Positions 37,530-46,205 of a stretch of DNA of 64,000 bases are shown in pieces. Within the stretch, counting starts at the first letter, position 1. Each line of letters opens with the position of its first letter. The notes under the pieces were generated by a model, which saw only the letters and a list, made by a program, of their open reading frames with translations, did not search any database and was not told the DNA's origin. The stretch is from Candidatus Latescibacterota bacterium (GTDB taxonomy: Bacteria > Latescibacterota > UBA2968): the NCBI GenBank assembly GCA_022824945.1, contig JAJDYX010000036.1, forward strand, positions 1-64,000, given 5' to 3'. The position numbers and the translations under genes were made by a program.

Positions 37530-37967
37530 GTGACTCTGGATATTAGAGATATTGAAAAAATTCTTCCGCATCGTTATCCTTTTCTTCTCGTTGACCGCGT
37601 AACCGAGTTGGTGCCTGGCGAGCGGCTGGTCGCGTACAAAAATGTGTCAGCTAATGAGCCATTTTTTCAGGGACATTTCCCCGGTAATCCCGTGATGCCG
37701 GGCGTACTCATTATCGAAGCGCTGGCTCAGGCCGCTGCAATTTTGATGAGTGATGGACAGGAAAGCGATTTGATCCCATTGTTTATGGGCATTGACAAAG
37801 CGCGTTTCCGCAGACAAGTTGTGCCCGGCGATCAACTTCAACTAAAAGTCGAAGTAGGCCAAAAACGCCGCAATGTGTGCAAAGGGGTTGGCGAAGCCAC
37901 AGTGGATGGCGAAGTCGCCGCACAGGCAGAATTGATGGCGATGTTTGCTAAGCGCGAGGATTTGTAG
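37530..37967 (+). CDS. fabZ: 3-hydroxyacyl-ACP dehydratase FabZ
   Basis: 145 aa, single hot-dog domain. Catalytic His in [11 protein letters not shown], Glu in the ALAQAA helix, and the signature [14 protein letters not shown]. Dehydrates 3-hydroxyacyl-ACP in fatty-acid and lipid A supply. GTG at 37530 lies four bases after GGAGGA; a TTG at 37518 is in frame but lacks spacing. The protein is not fused to LpxC. Confidence 0.95.
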   Translation: MTLDIRDIEKILPHRYPFLLVDRVTELVPGERLVAYKNVSANEPFFQGHFPGNPVMPGVLIIEALAQAAAILMSDGQESDLIPLFMGIDKARFRRQVVPGDQLQLKVEVGQKRRNVCKGVGEATVDGEVAAQAELMAMFAKREDL

Positions 37968-37988
37968 CACCTATCCTCGTTCTAAAAA

Positions 37989-38025
37989 AACTCGGCACCA
38001 ATCTAAAAGCCGAGTTTTTTATTTT
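37989..38025. terminator. Terminator after fabZ
   Basis: AACTCGGC (37989-37996) and GCCGAGTT (38009-38016) form an 8 bp stem followed by TTTTATTTT. It lies between convergent fabZ and the ABC-F gene. Confidence 0.8.
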
Positions 38026-38059
38026 ATAAAGGTTTTCAGCGGAAAATATTCCACGCCTC

Positions 38060-39934
38060 TCATTTTTCTCTTTCCAAAATTTCCCATTCCTCAAATAAGT
38101 GATCCATTCTATTTTGAACCTCTTCCTTTTCTTGCGCCAGTTCTTTCAGGCGATGCCAATCGGTGGCAAGGTCTTCTCGCGCCATTTCTTCAGCTATCTG
38201 ATCAGCCTCGTCTTCGAGTGTTGCTATCACTTCTTCTATTTCGGCTAAGCGGCGTTCCCGTCTTTGCTGCTGCCGCATTGCGCGCTTGCGATCTTTATAG
38301 TCGGTTTGCGTTTTAGGTGCATTCTGTACGGTCGGTATTTCTACACTCTGCATCTGACGCTGGTAAGTATCGTAATTACCGTCTATGAGTTGCCACTTTC
38401 CGTTGTCAAGCACGATCAGACGATTGACCAGACGGTTGAGAAAATATCGGTCGTGTGAAACCGCGATTATAGTTCCCTCAAAAGTCTCAAGCGCGTTTTC
38501 CAACACATGGCGGGAGGCGATATCCAGATGGTTGGTGGGTTCGTCAAGCACCAGGAGGTTGAGGGGTGAACGCATGAGTTTGGCCAGGGCAACGCGGCTT
38601 TGTTCTCCCCCACTGAGCGAACCCGTCTCGCGTTCCACATCGTCCCCAGAAAAGAGAAAAGCACCCAGAAAGTTTCTAATCTCAACTTCTGGAACATTGG
38701 GCGTAAGTGACCATATCTCTTCGAGAACGCTCAAATTGGGATTCAGGTCCTGACGGGTTTGCGCGTAATAGCCAATATCGAGACCTTTGCCCGGAATAAC
38801 GCGTCCCGAGTCCGGTGCGAGTTGTTCCATAAAAATTTTCAAAAGTACGGATTTGCCCGAACCATTGGGACCTATAATGCCAAGGCGCTCGCCCCACCAC
38901 AACGTAAAGTTGAGATCGGCAAACAGAGGGCGGTCAGGATAGGCTTTGGTAAGATTTTCAACCTGTAAAACGCGATCTCCTCCCCGTGTGGCAGCGTCAA
39001 ATTTGAGCGCGATATCGCGTTGTTGCACAACGCGTTCTACGCGATCGAGTTTTTCAAGTGCCCTGCGTCGGCTCTGCGCCTGCCTGGTCTTTTGTCCGGC
39101 GATATTTCGGCGGATATACTCTTCGGTTCGCTCAATATGCGCTTGCTGCGCACGATAGGCTTTTTGTTGCTGCGCACGACGCTGTTCTTTTTCGTGGATA
39201 TAAAAGGAATATGTTCCCGAATACTGTTCGACCACGCCTCGTTCCAGATCTGCGATTTTGGTCACAGTGCGTTCGAGAAAAGTGCGGTCATGAGAAATAA
39301 TGACAAAGGCTTTGGCATAATCCGAAAGAAAGTACTCGAGCCACTCTATAGCTTGTAGATCAAGGTGGTTGGTGGGTTCGTCCAGAAGCAACAAATCGGG
39401 TTCTCTTGCGAGCAATTGGCCAAGAGCCAGGCGATTTTTCTGCCCGCCACTGAGCACTTGCGTTGACAATTTCAGATCGGTTTCGCAAAAACCAAGACCG
39501 AAAAGAATGGCTTTGGCACGGGCTTCTGTCGCATACCCTCCCATGTGCTCATACTGGTCGCGGAGATGCCCGTAATCATCGAGCACAGCATCGGAATTTT
39601 CACCCTCAGCCATGGTTTTTTCCAAATCCTGAAGGCGGTGTTGCAGAGCCAGAATATCGGCAAAAGCATCGAGTGCCGCGTCCATAACTGTGCATTCTGG
39701 ATCAAATGTGGGTTCCTGTGTCAGAAATCCAATATTGAGATCGCGCTGCCTGTGCAGTTGCCCTCGGTCGGGCAGGCTTTCTTCGGTTATGAGCCGAAGC
39801 AATGTGGTCTTACCACAGCCGTTGGGACCGACAAGCCCGATGCGATCACCTGGATCAATTTGCCAATGAATACCAGTGAGCACATCGTACGCGCCGAAAG
39901 ATTTCCAGATATCTTTGAGTTGAATAAGTGGCAT
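38060..39934 (-). CDS. ABC-F family ATPase (ribosome-associated, Uup-like)
   Basis: 624 aa with two ABC domains: Walker A GPNGCGKTT (N-terminal) and GPNGSGKSV (C-terminal); LSGG signatures and two DEPTNHLD Walker B motifs. A linker between them has the (R-rich, QSRRRALEKLDRVE) P-site tRNA interaction element. A C-terminal coiled coil (about 540-624) is present, as in Uup. ABC-F proteins bind the ribosome or rescue DNA. There is no membrane domain. The start has no clear Shine-Dalgarno. Confidence 0.9.
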   Translation of the reverse strand: MPLIQLKDIWKSFGAYDVLTGIHWQIDPGDRIGLVGPNGCGKTTLLRLITEESLPDRGQLHRQRDLNIGFLTQEPTFDPECTVMDAALDAFADILALQHRLQDLEKTMAEGENSDAVLDDYGHLRDQYEHMGGYATEARAKAILFGLGFCETDLKLSTQVLSGGQKNRLALGQLLAREPDLLLLDEPTNHLDLQAIEWLEYFLSDYAKAFVIISHDRTFLERTVTKIADLERGVVEQYSGTYSFYIHEKEQRRAQQQKAYRAQQAHIERTEEYIRRNIAGQKTRQAQSRRRALEKLDRVERVVQQRDIALKFDAATRGGDRVLQVENLTKAYPDRPLFADLNFTLWWGERLGIIGPNGSGKSVLLKIFMEQLAPDSGRVIPGKGLDIGYYAQTRQDLNPNLSVLEEIWSLTPNVPEVEIRNFLGAFLFSGDDVERETGSLSGGEQSRVALAKLMRSPLNLLVLDEPTNHLDIASRHVLENALETFEGTIIAVSHDRYFLNRLVNRLIVLDNGKWQLIDGNYDTYQRQMQSVEIPTVQNAPKTQTDYKDRKRAMRQQQRRERRLAEIEEVIATLEDEADQIAEEMAREDLATDWHRLKELAQEKEEVQNRMDHLFEEWEILEREK

Positions 39935-39998
39935 GGGAAGGATGAAGGATGAAGTGTGAGATGAGGCACCAGCCTTTGAGTCGTTGGGCGGGACTTTC

Positions 39999-40814
39999 TC
40001 ACTTCTTACTTTTCACTTTATTAAGCACCTGACGTAAGTCTTCCGCAGATTGTCGCGCGGCGTCTGCGAAATCGGGACCACTGGAAGCGTAGAGGATACT
40101 GCGCGATGAATTGACGAGAATACCGCTGTCTTTATTATCGAGACCATTCTGGACAATTGCATTGGTCTGGCCGCCTTGCGTCCCGACACCGGGCAAAAGG
40201 ATGGGGAGATCAGTGGCAATCGCACGAATAATTTTTAAGTCGTTCGGATGTGTTGCACCCACAACGAGACCACAGGGGCCTATTTCCGACCATTTCACAG
40301 CTTTTTGCGCGAGCACCTCATACAGCACGCCCTGGTCTGTGTTGAGACGCAAAATATCAGCCGACCCGGGATTGGATGTGAGGCATAAAAGGAAAGCACA
40401 GCCGTTTTGATAAGCCAAAAAGGGAGCAATAGCATCTGTTCCCATCAGAGGATTAACGGTCACGGCATCAACGCCGAGTTGGCAATATGCCATGTATGCA
40501 TAGTGTTCTGCTGTATTGCCAATATCGCCAGCTTTGAAATCGAGTATAATTGGCATATCGTTGGGAATAGCATGGATCGCACCTTGAAGTGCCTCCCAAC
40601 CCGCTATACCCTGCGCGCCAAAAAATGCAAAATTGGGTTTATACGCACATGCAATATCCCTCGTGGCGGCTATAATTTCCGTGAGAAAAGCGCGTGTGGG
40701 ATTGGATTTCCCTTTGAGATGTTCGGGCAGTTTTGCCGGATCGGGATCGAGCCCCACGCACACAAAACTGTCGTTGCGTTGTACTGTATCGCTGTATTTT
40801 TCTAAAAAAGACAT
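39999..40814 (-). CDS. pyrF: Orotidine 5'-phosphate decarboxylase (type 2)
   Basis: 271 aa. Catalytic DFKAGDIGNT, VDAVTVNPLMG, CLTSNPGS and a PGVGTQGG phosphate loop near the C-terminus. The longer, type 2 form differs from the about 230-residue E. coli enzyme. Makes UMP from OMP. ATG at 40814 follows GGAGAG. It lies downstream of rnpB with a 30-80 bp gap holding a stem-loop, on the same strand. Confidence 0.95.
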   Translation of the reverse strand: MSFLEKYSDTVQRNDSFVCVGLDPDPAKLPEHLKGKSNPTRAFLTEIIAATRDIACAYKPNFAFFGAQGIAGWEALQGAIHAIPNDMPIILDFKAGDIGNTAEHYAYMAYCQLGVDAVTVNPLMGTDAIAPFLAYQNGCAFLLCLTSNPGSADILRLNTDQGVLYEVLAQKAVKWSEIGPCGLVVGATHPNDLKIIRAIATDLPILLPGVGTQGGQTNAIVQNGLDNKDSGILVNSSRSILYASSGPDFADAARQSAEDLRQVLNKVKSKK

Positions 40815-40836
40815 TCAATCTCTCCATTAAGCAAAT

Positions 40837-40861
40837 GGCGGACCCCTCGTGGGAATCCGCC
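40837..40861 (-). other. Stem-loop between rnpB and pyrF
   Basis: GGCGGA (40837-40842) pairs with TCCGCC (40856-40861). On the minus strand it lies just after the rnpB 3' end; there is no T-run, so termination would be weak. It could stabilise or help process the 3' end. Confidence 0.45.
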
Positions 40862-40894
40862 GTTACTGAATAACACCGCTTCAGCGCATGCTTT

Positions 40895-41267
40895 GAAACA
40901 AGCGGGCCTGTAAGCCGAGTTCTGTCGTTTGGTAGCCCAAACGGATGGTCATTTATCTGGGACGCCGGTTACCCGACGCCTCTTGCGGCCTACCCGAGCG
41001 TAATAGCGAGACGGGCTATCTCTTCGCTCCTATTCGGCCTTGCTCCAAATGGGGTTTACCGTGCCGCGCTCGTCGCCGAGTCGCGCGGTGGGCTCTTACC
41101 CCACCGTTTCACCCTTGCCCGCAGCGCGAATCATCGCGCCCGCTGGCGGTCTATTCTCTGTGGCACTTTCCATCGGGTCGCCCCGCCTGGGCGTTACCCA
41201 GCATTTTGCCCTGTGGAGCTCGGACTTTCCTCATCCCGAAAGGGACGCGACCACCCAGCCCACTTGT
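40895..41267 (-). ncRNA. rnpB: RNase P RNA (class A)
   Basis: About 373 nt. On the minus strand it has the conserved GAGGAAAGTCCGAGCTCC, GGGTAACGCCCAGG, the CACAGAGAATAGACCG segment, GGGTGAAACGGTG and the closing ACAGAACTCGGCTTA. P1 forms from the 5' ACAAGTGGGC and 3' GCCCGCTTGT ends, which set the boundaries at about 41267 and 40895. It cleaves 5' leaders of tRNA precursors with RnpA. It starts 7 bp downstream of the rnhA stop, so it may be processed from a shared transcript. Confidence 0.92.
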
Positions 41268-41273
41268 AATATT

Positions 41274-41696
41274 TTATTTTTTAGACGTATCGGCACCGTC
41301 TTTTGTTGCAATGCCCTGATTTGCCAATCGGTCAGCTTCTCTATTTTGCTCTCGGCGCACATGTCTGATCTGAAAGCCATCAAAAGTCCTACTCCGCATC
41401 CGGGCAGTTTGATAAAGTGGCAAAAGCCCCCCACTTTTGACTTTGTACGTCCCATTCATCTGGCGAACCACGAGTTCGCTGTCGGAAAAAACTATTACCC
41501 GATTGGCTTTGAACTGTGCCGCTATTTCGAGCCCCTTGATCAGCGCGCGATACTCTGCGACATTATTGGTCGTACAGCCAATATATTCACAGTGTTCTGT
41601 GAGAATCTCTCCACCTTCTTCAATGCGAATGCCAATACCAGCATGCCCGGGATTGCCCTTTGATGCCCCGTCAATAAATAGGGTCAATTCGGTCAA
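41274..41696 (-). CDS. rnhA: Ribonuclease HI family protein
   Basis: 140 aa. The catalytic set is present: D in FIDGASKGNPG, E in NNVAEYRAL, D in SDSELVV and D in REQNREAD. Cleaves RNA in RNA-DNA hybrids. Start TTG overlaps the upstream TGA (TTGA), so translation is coupled to the zinc-ribbon gene. The short C-terminal tail is lysine rich. Confidence 0.9.
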   Translation of the reverse strand: MTELTLFIDGASKGNPGHAGIGIRIEEGGEILTEHCEYIGCTTNNVAEYRALIKGLEIAAQFKANRVIVFSDSELVVRQMNGTYKVKSGGLLPLYQTARMRSRTFDGFQIRHVRREQNREADRLANQGIATKDGADTSKK

Positions 41697-42415
41697 ACCG
41701 CAGCCTCTTCGTCACTCCACACCAGAAGACGACCACAACTTTCGCAACGCATGATGCTATCGCCGCGTCTGACTTCCACCAGACGTTGAGGGGATAATTG
41801 GCGGTAACAGCCACCACAGGCCCCTTTGCGAACTGGCACAATAGCAATACCGCCTTTGACAACTTTGCGAATGCTATTGTATATGCTTAAAGGGCGGGGT
41901 TCCACACCGGGCTCAATGGCTGACCGCTTCTTTTTCCAGGCACTTACATCTTTTTCTACAGAATTGAGTTTGACCGTTAATTCGTCAATGCGTTTTTGCC
42001 GGTCTTCTTCTATTTCCCGGTAGTAATTTTCGTCTTCGCGGAGTTTTTCTACAATTTTTTCAACTGTATCGATACTTTCCAAAATGGCGGTTTCGTGTTG
42101 GTCTTTGCGGTCGTTGAGGGTCGCGATTTCGATTTGCAAGGCATCGTATTCTTTGTTGGTCTTTACCTCATAAAGCCTATCTTGATGTTTTTTCAGGTCT
42201 TCTTCTATTGCGCTGAGTTCTCTCTCGAGTGCCCGGCGATCTTTTTCCAGTTCTTCACTGCGCTGTTGTTGGGCGTCGAGTTGATCGCGTGCATCTTGCA
42301 ATTCACCTTTGAGACTGTTGATTTCCTTGGGATAATCGGTTTGAGATTGGTGCAACGCGTTGATTTCTTTATCGATTTCTTGAAGTTTCAGCAAATTAAC
42401 CAAACTCTCTCTCAT
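41693..42415 (-). CDS. Coiled-coil protein with C-terminal C4 zinc ribbon (zf-RING_7 type)
   Basis: 240 aa. Residues 1-170 are a nearly continuous coiled coil; the C-terminus has CGGC (about residue 199) and CESC (about 222), a C4 zinc ribbon. This architecture is widespread and often beside rnhA/rnpB-type genes; a nucleic-acid-linked role is presumed but not established. ATG at 42415 follows AAGGAG. Overlaps rnhA by four bases. Confidence 0.85.
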   Translation of the reverse strand: MRESLVNLLKLQEIDKEINALHQSQTDYPKEINSLKGELQDARDQLDAQQQRSEELEKDRRALERELSAIEEDLKKHQDRLYEVKTNKEYDALQIEIATLNDRKDQHETAILESIDTVEKIVEKLREDENYYREIEEDRQKRIDELTVKLNSVEKDVSAWKKKRSAIEPGVEPRPLSIYNSIRKVVKGGIAIVPVRKGACGGCYRQLSPQRLVEVRRGDSIMRCESCGRLLVWSDEEAAV

Positions 42416-42525
42416 GCGCGGGTCTCCTTGTGAAGCGTAAAAAGAAAAGGTGCTACCCTGAGCAGGTGCACCTTTCTATGGCCGTCTTTGCTACAACTTG
42501 AACCTCTTGATCAGAGGCATTGTAA

Positions 42526-42602
42526 TGGTGGGCGATACTGGATTTGAACCAGTGACCTCCGGTATGTGAAACCGGCACTCTAACCAACTGAGCTAATCGC
42601 CC
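42526..42602 (-). tRNA. tRNA-Val (anticodon CAC)
   Basis: On the minus strand GGGCGAT at the 5' end pairs with ATCGCCC before the discriminator A and CCA (42526-42528). The anticodon stem CCGGT/ACCGG encloses TTCACAT, giving CAC (reads GUG). D-arm GCTCAGTTGGTTAGAGT and T-arm GGTTCAAATCC are normal. Confidence 0.95.
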
Positions 42603-42753
42603 AATTTTGCAATAATACCGCACAGAACAGCCAACCTATTTTTTAAAAATTAAGAGCAGGACAGAAAATTTTACAACGCATTTTAATTAACAAAAGATAG
42701 TTTGGGATGTCAAGCCCGATTCCTGAAATCAGGCTCTGGCCGCGCCCTCGCAT

Positions 42754-43524
42754 TTACGCATTTTCTTCTAACTGCACAGTATCGGGCCGCTGGCCTATTG
42801 ACGGTGGGGCCATTAAGCGAACCTGTTGTGCCGTCAAATTTTCATAATCATCGACATTGTAATACGTATTTGCCCACGATGAATGCCCGGGACTGTATTT
42901 ATACAGAAATGCGCGCCGCTCGTGATCGGCTGTCCACGGCATCGTTCCATGGACCAGCGCCTCTGTAAAAATCAACGCATCTCCCGCGTTCACTTCGGGC
43001 TGCACCACATAGTGAGGTACCCGTTCATACTCCCGCACATCCTGTGGAATGCTATTCAAAAAATTGGTCTTATGCGTGCCGGGAATACAACAAAACCCAC
43101 CATCGCCTTTGCGTGCAGGCATCGTAAAAAAGGTTACCACTGTCAACCCGGTTCGAATAACACCATCGCGGTATTTGTACCAGTGGTCGCCCTCCCGTCC
43201 ATTATCGCCCCCGTGCAACCGCCCTCGCTGCCCGCCCTTTTGCATAAAAATGCTATAATCGTGATCAATTCGCACCTTTGACCCCAAAAATTCCAGCAGA
43301 TAGGGCATAATCTTCGGGTGATCCAACAACTTCTGAAAAGGCATCCCCCACGTTGAGGGCCGCCCCACATTGCGATACCCGCCATTGCCATCTGCCGCCT
43401 TCATCTTCTCATCTACAATCGCATTCAATTCATCGACTTCCCGCTCTGAAAGCACATTCTCAATGACAATATAGCCATCTAAATCAAATACAAATTTCTC
43501 TTCGATATCCACCGATAACGGCAT
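42754..43524 (-). CDS. Phytanoyl-CoA dioxygenase (PhyH) family protein
   Basis: 256 aa. A 2-oxoglutarate/Fe(II) oxygenase cupin: iron ligands in the RLHGGD segment and in ALVHGTMPW, and an Arg in ERRAFLYKYSPG that would bind 2-oxoglutarate. Enzymes of this family hydroxylate acyl-CoAs or small metabolites; the substrate is unknown. It is divergent from the dehydratase gene at 43.7 kb, with about 195 bp between. A second PhyH protein at 57.7 kb is unlike it in sequence. Confidence 0.85.
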   Translation of the reverse strand: MPLSVDIEEKFVFDLDGYIVIENVLSEREVDELNAIVDEKMKAADGNGGYRNVGRPSTWGMPFQKLLDHPKIMPYLLEFLGSKVRIDHDYSIFMQKGGQRGRLHGGDNGREGDHWYKYRDGVIRTGLTVVTFFTMPARKGDGGFCCIPGTHKTNFLNSIPQDVREYERVPHYVVQPEVNAGDALIFTEALVHGTMPWTADHERRAFLYKYSPGHSSWANTYYNVDDYENLTAQQVRLMAPPSIGQRPDTVQLEENA

Positions 43525-43643
43525 GCTTTACTCCTCTGGATAAGGACAGAAAATAATCGGATGAAAAAAAGATAACCACCTCAATCACCCGCGTCAATGA
43601 AGTTCCTCAAAGTAAGGTTCCATGATACAGAATGCTTTGTTCC

Positions 43644-43672
43644 TTGCGTATGTCGAGAAACCGAGGTATTTT
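43644..43672 (+). promoter_or_regulatory. Sigma-70 promoter for the dehydratase-modBC run
   Basis: TTGCGT (43644-43649), a 17 bp spacer and TATTTT (43667-43672), 48 bp upstream of the ATG at 43720. Confidence 0.5.
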
Positions 43673-43719
43673 TCAGAATACTGAATGAATTGAATAAATT
43701 ACAAAGCAAAGGAGCATTG

Positions 43720-45507
43720 ATGCAGAAAGATTATTCTGAAGTCAAAGGTCAACTGCGGAGTCAAGAGTGGTTCAACAACCCGCACAACATGGGCATGACA
43801 GCCGTTTATGTCGAACGCTACATGAACTATGGCTGGACGCGCGAAGAACTCCAATCGGGCAAACCCGTTATCGGCATCGCGCAAACCGGCGGCGACCTCA
43901 CCCCCTGCAATCGCATTCACGTCGAATTGGTCGATCGCGTCAAAGCCGGTATCCGAGACAACGGCGGCATACCCTTTGAATTTCCCGTACACCCCATAGC
44001 CGAACAGGGCAAACGGCCCACGGCTGCTCTCGACCGCAACCTCGCCTACCTCGGACTGGTCGAAATCCTGCACGGCTATCCCATCGACGGCGTCGTGCTC
44101 ACCACCGGATGCGACAAAACCACCCCCGCTTGCATCATGGCCGCCTGTACCATGAACCTGCCCGCCATCGTCCTCTCTGGCGGTCCCATGCTCGATGGGC
44201 ACTGGCGCGGTCGCCTGGCCGGATCGGGCACAGTTGTATGGGAAGCCCGCGAACGCTACGCGGCTGGTGAAATCGACTACGACGGATTCATGGACATCGT
44301 CACATCATCCTCGCCCAGTGTGGGCCACTGCAACACAATGGGAACCGCCCTATCCATGAACTCCCTGGCCGAAGCACTTGGATTATCGCTTACCGGATGT
44401 GCGGCCATCCCCGCGCCCTATCGCGCCCGCAAGCAAATGGCCTATCGCACGGGCCTGCGCATCGTCGATATGGTCAAAGAAGATCTCACCCCGGACCAAG
44501 TCCTCACGCCAGAAGCCTTCCAAAACGCCATTGTCGTCAACTCTGCGCTCGGCGGTTCGACCAATGCGCCTGTCCATATCACTGCCATGGCGCGGCACAT
44601 GGGGCTGGAACTGCCAGCAAAAGACTGGCAAACCCACGGTCACCACATCCCCCTGCTCGTCAATTGTCAGCCCGCAGGCGAATACCTGGGCGAAGCATTT
44701 TACCGCGCCGGTGGCGTGCCCGCCGTCATGGCCGAACTCGTCAAAGCCGACAAACTCCACCTCCACTGCCAGACCGTCACAGGCAAAACCTTATGCGAAA
44801 ATCTCAAAAACATCGCCATTGAAGACGAGCGCGTCATCAAGCCCTATGACCACCCCTTAAAAGAAAACGCCGGATTCATTGTACTCAGCGGCAACCTCTT
44901 TGAAGCCGGCTTGCTCAAAACCTCTGTGATCGGCGACGACTTTCGCAAAAAATATCTCCAGCGCGAAGGCGACGAAAACGCCTGGGAAGGCACGGCTGTG
45001 GTCTTCGATGGTCCCGAAGATTATCACCACCGCATCAACGATCCCGATTTGCCCATCGACGAAAATGCCATGCTCTTCATACGCTATTGCGGTCCCGTGG
45101 GATATCCCGGCTCGGCCGAAGTCGTCAACATGCTCCCTCCCGACCGCCTCGTGCAGGCTGGCATTTCCGAACTGCCCTGCATCGGCGATGGGCGTCAAAG
45201 TGGCACCTCTGCCAGCCCATCCATACTCAACGCCTCGCCCGAAGCCACAGTGGGCGGTGGCCTTGCCTTTCTCAAAACAGGCGACCGCGTGCGCATCGAC
45301 CTCAACACATGCACGGCCAATGTCCTCATCAGCGATCGGGAACTCGTCCAGCGCAGAAAAGACTGGAAACAACCCGATCTGGTCCACCAGACACCCTGGC
45401 AGGAAATCTATCGCCAAAATGTGGGACAACTCGCCGATGGCGCATGTATGGAACTGGCAGTCAAATACCAGAATGTGCGCGACAATACCCCGCGTCATTC
45501 GCATTAA
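43720..45507 (+). CDS. IlvD/Edd family dehydratase (sugar-acid type)
   Basis: 595 aa. Iron-sulfur cysteines in GGDLTPCNR, TTGCDKTTPAC and SVGHCNTMG, with IGDGRQSGTSASPS near the C-terminus. The length and the DLTPCN pattern fit sugar-acid dehydratases such as arabonate/xylonate/galactonate enzymes more than biosynthetic IlvD. It makes a 2-keto-3-deoxy acid from an aldonate. ATG at 43720 follows AAAGGAG. modB begins 11 bp after its stop, an odd pairing. Confidence 0.85.
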   Translation: MQKDYSEVKGQLRSQEWFNNPHNMGMTAVYVERYMNYGWTREELQSGKPVIGIAQTGGDLTPCNRIHVELVDRVKAGIRDNGGIPFEFPVHPIAEQGKRPTAALDRNLAYLGLVEILHGYPIDGVVLTTGCDKTTPACIMAACTMNLPAIVLSGGPMLDGHWRGRLAGSGTVVWEARERYAAGEIDYDGFMDIVTSSSPSVGHCNTMGTALSMNSLAEALGLSLTGCAAIPAPYRARKQMAYRTGLRIVDMVKEDLTPDQVLTPEAFQNAIVVNSALGGSTNAPVHITAMARHMGLELPAKDWQTHGHHIPLLVNCQPAGEYLGEAFYRAGGVPAVMAELVKADKLHLHCQTVTGKTLCENLKNIAIEDERVIKPYDHPLKENAGFIVLSGNLFEAGLLKTSVIGDDFRKKYLQREGDENAWEGTAVVFDGPEDYHHRINDPDLPIDENAMLFIRYCGPVGYPGSAEVVNMLPPDRLVQAGISELPCIGDGRQSGTSASPSILNASPEATVGGGLAFLKTGDRVRIDLNTCTANVLISDRELVQRRKDWKQPDLVHQTPWQEIYRQNVGQLADGACMELAVKYQNVRDNTPRHSH

Positions 45508-45518
45508 ACATACTGCCC

Positions 45519-46199
45519 GTGATATTCCCGACGCCCGAAGAATACACCGTCCTCTTTCTATCGCTTAAAGTGGGCTTGCTCTGCGTGGTAATCAGCCTGC
45601 CCTTTGCCGTATTGTTGGGCTGGGTGCTGGCGCGCAAAAACTTTCGCGGCAAGCTCATCCTCGACGGTCTGTGTCACCTGCCCCTTGTATTGCCACCTGT
45701 GGTTGTCGGGTATCTGCTCCTTCTCCTGTTGGGGCGCCGGGGTTTTCTGGGGCAAATTTTGAGCGACTGGTTTGGATTGCAAATCGCATTTACCTGGCGA
45801 GGTGCTGTATTAGCCGCTGCTGTAGTGGGTTTTCCACTCATGTTGAGAGCTGTTCGCCTCGCCATCGAAAGTGTTGACCCCCGCCTCGAACGCGCTGCCC
45901 GCACCCTGGGGGCCAATCCACTTCGCGCTTTTTTTTCCATAACGCTGCGCCTTGCCACTCCGGGCGTACTCGTTGGCTCTCTCCTCGCATTTGCCCGCAG
46001 TCTCGGCGAATTTGGCGCCACCATCACCTTTGTCTCCAATATCGCCGGCGAAACCCGCACACTTCCACTTGCCATTTTCACGTACATCAACCAGCCCGAC
46101 GGCGAAGCCGCTGCCGCGCGCCTCGTCTTACTCTCCATCATCCTATCTCTGGGCGCGCTCATCGCCAGTGAGGCCATCGCCCGCAAAATGAAAAATTAA
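45519..46199 (+). CDS. modB: Molybdate ABC transporter permease ModB
   Basis: 226 aa with five or six hydrophobic helices. The EAA-type loop (ERAARTLGANPLRAFFSITL) and SLGEFGATITFVSNIAGETRTL match ModB/CysU-like permeases. It imports molybdate with ModC and a binding protein ModA. The GTG at 45519 gives the family length and starts 11 bp after the dehydratase; a long upstream open extension is not coding. No ModA gene is adjacent. Confidence 0.9.
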   Translation: MIFPTPEEYTVLFLSLKVGLLCVVISLPFAVLLGWVLARKNFRGKLILDGLCHLPLVLPPVVVGYLLLLLLGRRGFLGQILSDWFGLQIAFTWRGAVLAAAVVGFPLMLRAVRLAIESVDPRLERAARTLGANPLRAFFSITLRLATPGVLVGSLLAFARSLGEFGATITFVSNIAGETRTLPLAIFTYINQPDGEAAAARLVLLSIILSLGALIASEAIARKMKN

Positions 46200-46205
46200 A
46201 ACATC

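Noticed and set aside
40945..41663. Open frames of about 120-207 codons on the plus strand
   Set aside because: They cover the RNase P RNA and antisense rnhA; the RNA motifs on the minus strand are unambiguous.
45087..45518. Upstream extension of the ModB frame
   Set aside because: Overlaps the dehydratase in another frame. The GTG at 45519 gives the ModB family length.
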